Assembly (NCBI GenBank): GCA_020048935.1
Contig: JAIFLS010000073.1
Location: 1 to 10,309, forward strand
Direction of reading: 5' to 3'
Source: a bacterium
Lineage (GTDB): Bacteria > Verrucomicrobiota > Kiritimatiellia > UBA8416
DNA: 10,309 nt
Numbering within the stretch: position 1 is the first letter of the stretch; every line of letters begins with the position of its first letter. This document shows positions 1-5,596 of the stretch, one piece after another. Made by a program: the position numbers and the translations under genes. Under the pieces are notes generated by a model. That model was not told where the DNA came from. It searched no databases and saw only the letters and a program-made list of their open reading frames with translations.

Positions 1-928
1 CGATGTGGTATTCCATGTGCCAGTACAGGAACGAGCTCAGCGGATCGAGCCGTGCGGAACCGCAGCTTATGCGGAAGTCGGGATGGTTCGGTTCGCAGGC
101 GGCGTGCTGGTGCGTGCTGCAAAGCGCCACGTGGAAAAACGGCCCGTAGAAGGGGGCGAACGTGATCAGCACCGGCAGGAACCAGAGTCCGGGGACGATT
201 CCGCTGATGCCAAGGAAGAGACAGGCGGAAACAAACAGCACGTGGCTGACGAGCGAGAATACCGCGAAGTTGTGCACCGCCTTGCGATCCTTTTCGCTGG
301 CGCGCTGCAGGATGAACTGTTCCCAGGTGTCCAGTTGGTATCCTCTACCTCGTTGGTATCCTCTACCTCGCCAACCATTGCTGGTGGGCTTGAGGGTGAA
401 CAGGCGGGCTAGGTTCCTGAACAGGCTTCTCCAATGCAAGACATTGAAGAATAGATCATATACATTGCGCCATTTGAATTCCACGTAGTTGGGGGTGTCT
501 TCACCGTCGCTGCCTTGATACAACGTGTAGCGGTGGTGGTAATTGAGGTGGCTGACACGATACATGTGGGGGTTCCAGGGCCAGTCAAGCCAGCCGTAGA
601 AGGCGGCAAAGAAGCGATTAAGCGTTTTGCCGGGAAAAACCGTTCCGTGATCGAATTCATGGATGGCATCCCCGAAGTGGCCGTAGACGGTCCCGTGGAG
701 ATACAAGGCCAACGCGAGCAGGAACCATCGCTCGCCCATCAAGGCCCACCAGGCAAAGCCGCCCGTTGCAGCCAAAATCGCCAGGAACCCAAGCGCATGG
801 AAGAAACCGTTGGCGTAGCTTCGCTGAGTGAATCTCAGGAGGTCTTCCTTGCTGATATCGACCCGCACCCAGTCAATGTCCCTGTGTTTCCAATCCTCCA
901 GTGGATTCCATGCTGCAATGGCTGCCAT
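1..928 (-). CDS. Membrane fatty acid desaturase, C-terminus cut by window edge
   Basis: Partial gene: 309 complete codons are visible, read without interruption from an ATG at 928 to the left edge. It belongs to the membrane di-iron fatty acid desaturase family (FA_desaturase type), which inserts double bonds into acyl chains in the membrane. The histidine boxes are clear: HEFDH at residues 90-94, HLNYHH at 127-132, and the start of the third box, WHMEYH, at 303-308, where the window ends. Hydrophobic stretches lie at about 44-63, 68-80, 221-240 and 246-262. A strong Shine-Dalgarno (GGAAGGAG) lies about 7 nt before the ATG, which fixes the start. An 18-bp tandem duplication adds a repeated RGRGYQ at residues 187-198. 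The gene lies downstream of the glycosyltransferase on the same strand but has a 164-bp leader with its own candidate promoter. The exact substrate and regiospecificity cannot be told from sequence. Family assignment is firm; pathway is unknown. Confidence 0.9.
   Translation of the reverse strand, partial: MAAIAAWNPLEDWKHRDIDWVRVDISKEDLLRFTQRSYANGFFHALGFLAILAATGGFAWWALMGERWFLLALALYLHGTVYGHFGDAIHEFDHGTVFPGKTLNRFFAAFYGWLDWPWNPHMYRVSHLNYHHRYTLYQGSDGEDTPNYVEFKWRNVYDLFFNVLHWRSLFRNLARLFTLKPTSNGWRGRGYQRGRGYQLDTWEQFILQRASEKDRKAVHNFAVFSLVSHVLFVSACLFLGISGIVPGLWFLPVLITFAPFYGPFFHVALCSTHQHAACEPNHPDFRISCGSARLDPLSSFLYWHMEYHI
335..370. repeat. Perfect 18-bp tandem duplication inside the desaturase gene
   Basis: Two identical adjacent copies of TTGGTATCCTCTACCTCG occupy 335-352 and 353-370. 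On the coding (minus) strand each copy encodes RGRGYQ in frame, so the duplication lengthens the protein by six residues without breaking it. It falls between the second histidine box and the following hydrophobic segment, in a region expected to be a cytoplasmic loop. Identity at every base suggests a recent duplication or a site prone to copy-number slippage. Confidence 0.9.
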
Positions 929-1025
929 ATTGATTCTCCTTCCTATTGTGATCTGATCTTCCCGTTGTTCCTTGCTGACAAGACGTCGGTTAAACGTACA
1001 CCATTCGGGTGTCATTATTCGCCTG

Positions 1026-1054
1026 AGTGTATTCGCATGAACCGTGCCGTGCAA
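1026..1054 (-). promoter_or_regulatory. Candidate promoter of the desaturase gene
   Basis: On the minus strand, TTGCAC (plus 1049-1054) and TACACT (plus 1026-1031) are separated by exactly 17 bp. The -35 matches the sigma70 consensus only in TTG and the -10 matches 4 of 6 bases, so this is a moderate match, weak enough to suggest a need for an activator. It would leave a leader of roughly 90 nt before the ATG at 928. A small inverted repeat, ACACC-N5-GGTGT (998-1012), lies in that leader. No other element was recognised in the 929-1092 gap apart from the direct repeat just upstream. Confidence 0.4.
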
Positions 1055-1057
1055 GCT

Positions 1058-1086
1058 GGAATTTCGCGGTTGTCGGAATTTCGCGG
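1058..1086. repeat. 12-bp direct repeat upstream of the desaturase promoter
   Basis: GGAATTTCGCGG occurs at 1058-1069 and again, perfectly, at 1075-1086, a period of 17 bp. On the minus strand this reads CCGCGAAATTCC twice, ending 3 bp before the candidate -35 of the desaturase gene. That position is typical of activator binding sites, but the regulator is unknown and the function is inferred. The repeat lies just after the stop codon of the glycosyltransferase (1093). Confidence 0.55.
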
Positions 1087-1092
1087 CGAACG

Positions 1093-1875
1093 TCAGGGCG
1101 CGGAGGAATGGACGGTGGCTTGACGGCGTCCGAGGGTGCGGTTGTAGAGGTCGACGACCCAGCGGAAGGGGGAGTAGTACAGCCGCAGGCGGATCAGGGC
1201 GGCCAGCATCTCGACAGAGGACTCGGTGACGACGATCTTGGAGCCGCGGACGTCGTGCCAGACAGTGGGCAGCTCGATGATCGCGAACCCGCCGTGCCTG
1301 GCCTGTAGCAGCAGGTCCACATCGAATGCCCATTGGGTGACCACGCCGCCGGCGGCGAGCAAGTGCCCGACCACGTCGCGTCGTAGCACCTTGGCACCGC
1401 ACTGCGTATCGCTGAGCCGCAGGCCGAGCAGGCCGCGCGTGAGCAGGTTGAAAACGCGCGAGATCACGCGCCGCGTCAGTGGCTGGCGGGGATGGACAAC
1501 CGCGCCGCGGCACCAGCGGGAAGCGATGACGACAGGCGCGTCGGCGGCATGGGTGACCAGGTCGTCGAAGGCCTCCGGCGGCGTGGCGCCATCGGCATCG
1601 ACGTACCCGATGCTGTCGCCGGTTGCCGCCGCGAATCCCTTCATCACCGCGCCGCCCTTGCCGATGCGCCCCGGTTCCACGATGCAGCGCAGCCCCGGAT
1701 AGCGAGGGATATACGATTCCACCACGTCGGCCGTCTGGTCGGTGGTCCCGTTGACGACGACCAGGAATTCGACCGTCTTGCCGTAATGGTTTGCGAAATA
1801 AGGCAGATAAGCGTCCAGCATAGCCCCGATTCGGGCTTCCTCGTTGCAGGCTGGAATGACAATGGAGAGCTTCAT
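1093..1875 (-). CDS. Family 2 glycosyltransferase, dolichyl-phosphate glucose synthase-like
   Basis: A 260-residue GT-A fold enzyme expected to transfer a sugar from a nucleotide sugar, in this subfamily usually to a polyprenyl phosphate at the cytoplasmic face of the membrane. Visible motifs: KLSIVIPACNEE at the N-terminus, GKGGAV at residues 72-77, the metal-binding DxD as DAD at 93-95, DTQCGAK at 156-162 and WAFDVDLL at 182-189. These match the DPG-synthase branch of GT2. The C-terminus has no obvious pair of membrane helices, so association would be peripheral. The start is set at 1875 because the family fold begins at MKLSIVIP; the reading frame stays open to 1998 but that extension is basic, low-complexity and would run into the mraZ promoter. 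There is no good Shine-Dalgarno (GCCACCC precedes ATG). It is divergent from mraZ and upstream of the desaturase on the same strand. The real acceptor and sugar are unknown. Confidence 0.88.
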   Translation of the reverse strand: MKLSIVIPACNEEARIGAMLDAYLPYFANHYGKTVEFLVVVNGTTDQTADVVESYIPRYPGLRCIVEPGRIGKGGAVMKGFAAATGDSIGYVDADGATPPEAFDDLVTHAADAPVVIASRWCRGAVVHPRQPLTRRVISRVFNLLTRGLLGLRLSDTQCGAKVLRRDVVGHLLAAGGVVTQWAFDVDLLLQARHGGFAIIELPTVWHDVRGSKIVVTESSVEMLAALIRLRLYYSPFRWVVDLYNRTLGRRQATVHSSAP

Positions 1876-1910
1876 GGGTGGCAATCTGCCAGATGCCGCC
1901 GCCTGTTGCA

Positions 1911-1929
1911 ACGCAAAAGACACGCAAAA
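1911..1929. repeat. Phased direct repeat ACGCAAAA in the glycosyltransferase leader
   Basis: ACGCAAAA occurs at 1911-1918 and 1922-1929, a period of 11 bp, about one helical turn. It is followed on the glycosyltransferase side by an 8-bp palindrome, GTTGCAAC (1905-1912). The elements lie 30-55 bp upstream of the glycosyltransferase start. They could be a small operator; no promoter on that strand was convincing, though the A/T-rich block around 1946-1969 could supply a -10. Confidence 0.3.
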
Positions 1930-1945
1930 ACGGCCACGTTTCCTC

Positions 1946-2000
1946 AAATTTAAATTTTTTTTTGAAAACGCTTGACGTCTGGTGGGGTGAAGTGTCAAAT
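1946..2000 (+). promoter_or_regulatory. Sigma70-like promoter of the dcw operon with UP-like element
   Basis: TTGACG (1972-1977, 5 of 6 to consensus) and TCAAAT (1995-2000, 4 of 6) are separated by 17 bp, predicting a transcript start near 2007. Directly upstream, 1946-1969 is an unusually A/T-rich block (AAATTTAAA followed by a T-run and GAAAA) in otherwise GC-rich DNA, at the position of an UP element contacted by the RNA polymerase alpha subunit. The promoter faces mraZ and is overlapped by the 10-bp-phased repeat array. Elements are seen; activity is inferred. Confidence 0.6.
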
Positions 2001-2031
2001 GGTGTCAAGAAGTGGCAAAGCATGGGGTGGT
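1982..2031 (+). promoter_or_regulatory. MraZ operator: five half-sites with 10-bp period
   Basis: Five units start at exact 10-bp intervals: GTGGGG at 1982, GTGTCA at 1992, GTGTCA at 2002, GTGGCA at 2012 and ATGGGG at 2022. MraZ is known to bind direct repeats with this period upstream of its own gene (TGGGN-type units in Escherichia coli, AAAGTGT/G-type units in Mollicutes), one unit per subunit of a ring-shaped oligomer. The array covers the -10 element and predicted start site, which fits autorepression of the operon. The unit sequence mixes both published styles. Confidence 0.7.
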
Positions 2032-2082
2032 AGTGTGGATCAAGACAGTCCAGTATTGGTAGAGGATATCGGCGGCATCGGA

Positions 2083-2514
2083 ATGTTCGTCGGCGATTTC
2101 CTGCATGCCCTCGATCCCAAGAAGCGCTTGACGATTCCGGCGGTCTGGCGGGCGCAGGTTGGCGATCCGAAGGGTCTTTTCGTGCTGCCGGACTTCCACG
2201 AGCGCTGCCTGAACGTCCTGCCGGCGGCTGAAATGGAGCGCAAGCTGGAGAAAATCCGCCGGCATTCGATGTCGGACCGCAAGGCAATGGAGTTTACCCG
2301 GACGCTCGGGGCGGCCTCGGATCTGGTGTCGTGGGATACGCAGGGCCGGGTGCGGATCAAGGACAAGCTGCTCGCGTTTGCGGGGATTACCGATCAGGTG
2401 AAGATGATCGGGGCGATGAACCGGTTCCAGCTCTGGAATCCGGAGAACCTGGTGGACAGTGGCGAGATCGATCAGGCCCGGCTGGAGGAGATCGGGCAGT
2501 ATGTGGATTTCTGA
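2083..2514 (+). CDS. mraZ: Transcriptional regulator MraZ
   Basis: A 143-residue MraZ protein, the DNA-binding regulator at the head of dcw clusters. It contains two SpoVT/AbrB-like half-domains: MFVGDFLHALDPKKRLTIP at residues 1-19 and DTQGRVRIKDKL at 85-96. Family members form ring oligomers that bind phased repeats in their own promoter, and such repeats lie just upstream. In the first half-domain the usual DxxGR reads DPKKR, with Lys in place of Gly; the second keeps DTQGR. The start at 2083 is chosen by homology because MFVG is the normal N-terminus, but the upstream SD is weak (GGCGG, 2071-2075). A GTG at 2035 preceded by GGGGTGG would add 16 residues and lies downstream of the predicted transcript start, so it is a real alternative. 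The gene overlaps rsmH by 14 nt. Confidence 0.92.
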   Translation: MFVGDFLHALDPKKRLTIPAVWRAQVGDPKGLFVLPDFHERCLNVLPAAEMERKLEKIRRHSMSDRKAMEFTRTLGAASDLVSWDTQGRVRIKDKLLAFAGITDQVKMIGAMNRFQLWNPENLVDSGEIDQARLEEIGQYVDF

Positions 2515-3454
2515 CGGGACACACGTGCACCAGTCGGTATTGCTGAAGGAGACGGTTGAACTGCTGGGTGTACGGGAAGATGGCGTCTATGTGGACGGTA
2601 CGCTGGGATCGGGCGGTCATGCCGAGGCGGTGCTGGAGCGGCTGGGGCCGGGCGGGGTGCTTTACGGGATCGACCGCGACGCCGACGCGCTGGCGCGCAG
2701 CGGGCAGCGGCTGGCGAGGTTCGGGAGCCGGTTCCGTGCCTTGCATGGCAACTACGCCGACATGGAGCGGTTGCTGGGTGAGGCCGGGGTGGATGCGGTC
2801 GATGGTGTCGTGATGGATTTCGGGGTGTCGTCCGAGCAATTGGACACGGCGGCGAGGGGCTTCAGCTTCATGCAGGACGGCCCGCTGGACATGCGGATGG
2901 ACCAAGGGCAGGCGCTGACGGCGGCGGGGGTGGTCAACACCTATCCGGAAGCCGGGCTGCGCGAGCTGCTCTGGCGTCTGGGGGAGGAGCGCGAGGCGCG
3001 GCGGATCGCGCGGCGGATCGTGGCGCGGCGGGAGCAGGAACCCTTGGCGACCACCGGGGCGCTGGCCGCGTTGATCGAGGACGCGAAGGGGGGACGCCGG
3101 GGACGGCGGCAGCATCCGGCAACGCAGAGTTTCCAGGCGTTGCGGATGGAGGTCAATGGTGAGCTTGACGGGATCGGGCGGGGGTTGCAGGCGGGGCTGC
3201 GACTGCTGAAGACGGGGGGGCGGATGGCGGTGATCAGTTTCCACAGTCTGGAGGATCGCTGCGTGAAACAGTTTTTCAGGGAGCACGAGGGACGCTGGGA
3301 GGCGCAGGCGGCGGGCGGCGAACGCTGGGTGGGCGAGTTGCCGGCTGTGCAGCGCATCACGCGTAAAGCGGTCCAGCCGTCCCCGGACGAATGCGCGGTG
3401 AATCCGCGGGCTCGTTCGTCGCGGCTCCGGGTGGCGGAACGGTTGGCAGGATGA
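2501..3454 (+). CDS. rsmH: 16S rRNA (cytosine(1402)-N(4))-methyltransferase RsmH (MraW)
   Basis: A 317-residue SAM-dependent methyltransferase that modifies N4 of C1402 in the decoding centre of 16S rRNA in the cytoplasm. Signature motifs are all present: HQSVLL at residues 10-15, DGTLGSGGH at 32-40 and GIDRD at 56-60 for SAM binding, DFGVSSEQLD at 107-116, RGFSF and DGPLDMRMD at 119-134, HPATQSFQALRMEVN at 205-219, SFHSLEDR at 246-253 and the C-terminal NPRARSSRLR. Length is normal for the family. The start at 2501 is favoured by GGAGGAG at 2484-2490, ten bases upstream and inside the end of mraZ; the frame is open to an ATG at 2459 but that extension is not conserved in style. A GTG at 2525 is a shorter alternative. 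The 14-nt overlap with mraZ suggests coupled translation. Confidence 0.95.
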   Translation: MWISDGTHVHQSVLLKETVELLGVREDGVYVDGTLGSGGHAEAVLERLGPGGVLYGIDRDADALARSGQRLARFGSRFRALHGNYADMERLLGEAGVDAVDGVVMDFGVSSEQLDTAARGFSFMQDGPLDMRMDQGQALTAAGVVNTYPEAGLRELLWRLGEEREARRIARRIVARREQEPLATTGALAALIEDAKGGRRGRRQHPATQSFQALRMEVNGELDGIGRGLQAGLRLLKTGGRMAVISFHSLEDRCVKQFFREHEGRWEAQAAGGERWVGELPAVQRITRKAVQPSPDECAVNPRARSSRLRVAERLAG

Positions 3455-3478
3455 ACGCGCAAAAGCGGGAGGAAGTTG

Positions 3479-3883
3479 ATGATAGCACGACGTAAACGGA
3501 ATCGCAAGAAACGGGTGGACGGGTATTTGTTCCCGGTGCCGTTCGCCTCGCTGCTGGTCGTTGCCGGCCTGGCGGCGCTGGCCTATTTGTGGATGCTTTC
3601 GCGCTGCGAGGCGATCGGGGCGGAGATCAAGCTGCTGGAACGTGCGGAGGCGGAGCTGGCCGAGCGTTACCTGAACGAGGAATTGAAGTGGACCCGGATG
3701 CGTTCTCCCCAGAACCTGGATCGGATCCTGGCTCGTAACGGGGTCAAGATGGACTGGCCCACCGGACGACAGGTCGTGCTGCTGGCGGACGCGGGACTTT
3801 TGACGGGGGCAGACGAACCGGACGGATTGATGACGGAAACGCGTCAGTACGCGGGATTGGGCGGGACGGAGCGGCATGAATGA
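3479..3883 (+). CDS. FtsL-like bitopic cell division protein
   Basis: A 134-residue protein with FtsL architecture: a strongly basic cytoplasmic tail (ARRKRNRKKR, residues 3-12), one membrane helix at about 18-40, then a likely coiled coil at about 43-71 rich in Ala, Glu and Leu, and a short outer tail. FtsL forms a complex with FtsB and FtsQ at the septum and helps activate FtsWI. FtsL sequences are too divergent for motif-based proof; the assignment rests on topology, size and position between rsmH and ftsI, the classic ftsL slot. A segment at 72-95 (RMRSPQNLDRILARNGVKMDWP) resembles the short membrane-distal region found in FtsL-type proteins. ATG at 3479 is chosen because GGAGG at 3468-3472 is six bases upstream; a TTG directly before it would add one residue. 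The last 8 nt overlap ftsI. Confidence 0.75.
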   Translation: MIARRKRNRKKRVDGYLFPVPFASLLVVAGLAALAYLWMLSRCEAIGAEIKLLERAEAELAERYLNEELKWTRMRSPQNLDRILARNGVKMDWPTGRQVVLLADAGLLTGADEPDGLMTETRQYAGLGGTERHE

Positions 3884-5585
3884 TCGGCGCATGTTTGTGC
3901 GTTTCGGATTCAGCGCCATCGTGTATGTGCTGCTGGTGACAGGGCTGGGAGTGCGCCTGGCCTTCCTGCACCTTGGGCACCATGAGGGACGGCGGGACAG
4001 GATCGATCAGTTGCGCCAGTTCCACGAGGAGCTGCGCGGGCGGCGCGGCTCGATCGTCGACCGCGGCGGTGCGGCCAACATCCTGGCAATGGATCTGCCG
4101 GTCAAGGACGTCTGCGCGGATCCCTCGCTCGTGGTTGCCTCCAATGCCGTGGCCAAGGTGGCTTCCGGACTGGCGGAGGCTCTGGCGATGGATGTCGACG
4201 AGGTGGCGGTAAAGCTCAACCAGCCGGATCGCCGCTATGTGCGGCTGCGGCGCTATGCGCAGGAGGATCTGGCGAATGTCCGTCATTACCCGTATGGCTC
4301 GTTCATGTGCCATGTGCTTGGCTTCGTCAACTACGAGGGCGTCGGCAGTTCCGGGGTGGAACAGCGGTTCGACACGATGCTCAAGGGGCGGCCCGGCGTG
4401 GTGGAAGGCCGGCTGAACGCGCTGCGCCAGGAATTGTACCTGGAACGCGAGCGCTACGAGCCGGGCAAACAGGGGAATTGCGTCGAACTGACGATCGACC
4501 GCAACGTGCAGCATATCGTCGAGAAGGTCATCGACGGGGTGATGGTGGAGTTCAATGCCTCGGCGGCCTGGAGCATCGTCCAGCGGGTCAAGACCGGCGA
4601 GATCCTGGCGATGGTGTCGCGACCGGCATTCGACCTGAACCGCTTCCATGAGACGCCCCCCGATGTTCGTCTCAACCGGGCGGTCGGAACCAACTACGAG
4701 CCGGGCTCGACACTCAAGGCGGCGACTTTCGCAGCGGCCCTCAACGAGGGGATCGTCACTCAGCATACGGTCTTCGATTGTGAGAACGGCGGCTGGTACT
4801 ACAAGGGCAAGCTGCTGCGTGATACGCACGGGTACGGCAACCTGACCGTGGCTGACGGTCTCAAGAAGTCGAGCAACATCCTGACGGCCAAAGTGGCCTT
4901 GATGCTTGGCAACGAGCGGCTGTACCGGTATCTGCGGGATTTCGGTTTCGGGGATCTGACGGGGATCGACCTGCCCGGCGAGGAGGCCGGGATCTTCCAT
5001 CCGCCATCGAAGTGGTACGGCATCAGCCCGACGCGTATCCCGATCGGACAGGGGATCGCCACGACCGGGCTGCAGATCCTGGGGCTCTACTGCACGATCG
5101 CCAACGACGGGTACCGAATGCGCCCCTATGTCGTAAGCCGGGTGATCGACGCGGACGGTAATGTGGTACATGAGGGGCATCCGGAAGTCGTGGCGCGCGT
5201 GATCCGTCCCGAGACAGCGGCCCTGATGCGCGAACTGCTGGCGGCGGCCACGGAAGAGGGCGGCACGGGGCGGCGAGCGCAGATTGGCGAGATCCGCGTG
5301 GCGGGCAAGACCGGTACGGCCCAGAAACCGGTAGCCGGCGGCTATTCCTCGACCGACTATGTGGCCTCGTTCGTCGGCTTCCTTCCGGTGGAAGAGCCGG
5401 AGATTGGCATTATCGTGGTGGTGGATAATCCCAAGCCGCTGTATTACGGCGGGCAGGTGGCGGCCCCGGCATTCGGGTCGATCGCTGGCGAGGTTAGCCG
5501 GTATCTGGGTATCCAGGTCCTCAGTGCGGCCAGTCGCGAGGCGGAGGATGCCCCCGATGCTAAGTTTTACGGTGGTGTGGACTAA
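3876..5585 (+). CDS. ftsI: Septal peptidoglycan DD-transpeptidase, class B PBP (FtsI/PBP3)
   Basis: A 569-residue class B penicillin-binding protein that cross-links peptide stems at the division septum. Layout: short cytoplasmic tail, membrane anchor at about 11-32, the RGSIVDR motif of the non-catalytic pedestal at 57-63, a dimerisation/pedestal domain to about 200, then the transpeptidase domain. The three catalytic motifs are intact: SxxK as STLK at 278-281 (nucleophile Ser278), SSN at 332-334 and KTG at 478-480 followed by TAQK. There is no PASTA domain at the C-terminus. The start overlaps the end of the ftsL-like gene by 8 nt, with GGAG four bases upstream, so the two are probably translated together and act in the same complex. 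Its usual glycosyltransferase partner FtsW is not in the window. A role in elongation (PBP2-like) is less likely given the dcw position. Confidence 0.95.
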   Translation: MNDRRMFVRFGFSAIVYVLLVTGLGVRLAFLHLGHHEGRRDRIDQLRQFHEELRGRRGSIVDRGGAANILAMDLPVKDVCADPSLVVASNAVAKVASGLAEALAMDVDEVAVKLNQPDRRYVRLRRYAQEDLANVRHYPYGSFMCHVLGFVNYEGVGSSGVEQRFDTMLKGRPGVVEGRLNALRQELYLERERYEPGKQGNCVELTIDRNVQHIVEKVIDGVMVEFNASAAWSIVQRVKTGEILAMVSRPAFDLNRFHETPPDVRLNRAVGTNYEPGSTLKAATFAAALNEGIVTQHTVFDCENGGWYYKGKLLRDTHGYGNLTVADGLKKSSNILTAKVALMLGNERLYRYLRDFGFGDLTGIDLPGEEAGIFHPPSKWYGISPTRIPIGQGIATTGLQILGLYCTIANDGYRMRPYVVSRVIDADGNVVHEGHPEVVARVIRPETAALMRELLAAATEEGGTGRRAQIGEIRVAGKTGTAQKPVAGGYSSTDYVASFVGFLPVEEPEIGIIVVVDNPKPLYYGGQVAAPAFGSIAGEVSRYLGIQVLSAASREAEDAPDAKFYGGVD

Positions 5586-5596
5586 GGATGTTTCAA

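Noticed and set aside
5..412. 135-residue plus-strand open frame at the left edge
   Set aside because: It is antisense to the desaturase, whose histidine boxes are clear in the minus frame.
1876..1998. 41-residue N-terminal extension of the glycosyltransferase
   Set aside because: The GT2 fold starts at MKLSIVIP, and the extension would place coding sequence through the A/T block and the mraZ promoter.
1972..2082. Upstream start for mraZ at 1972
   Set aside because: That start lies in the -35 element, ahead of the predicted transcript start, and adds residues not seen in MraZ. The GTG at 2035 is kept only as an alternative.
2387..3919. 510-residue open frame antisense to rsmH and the ftsL-like gene
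   Set aside because: It is rich in Arg, Pro and His in the way of GC-rich antisense shadows, has no domain, and lies over two well-supported genes.
3744..5180. 478-residue open frame antisense to ftsI
   Set aside because: Shadow of the ftsI codon pattern; no recognisable motif and no SD.
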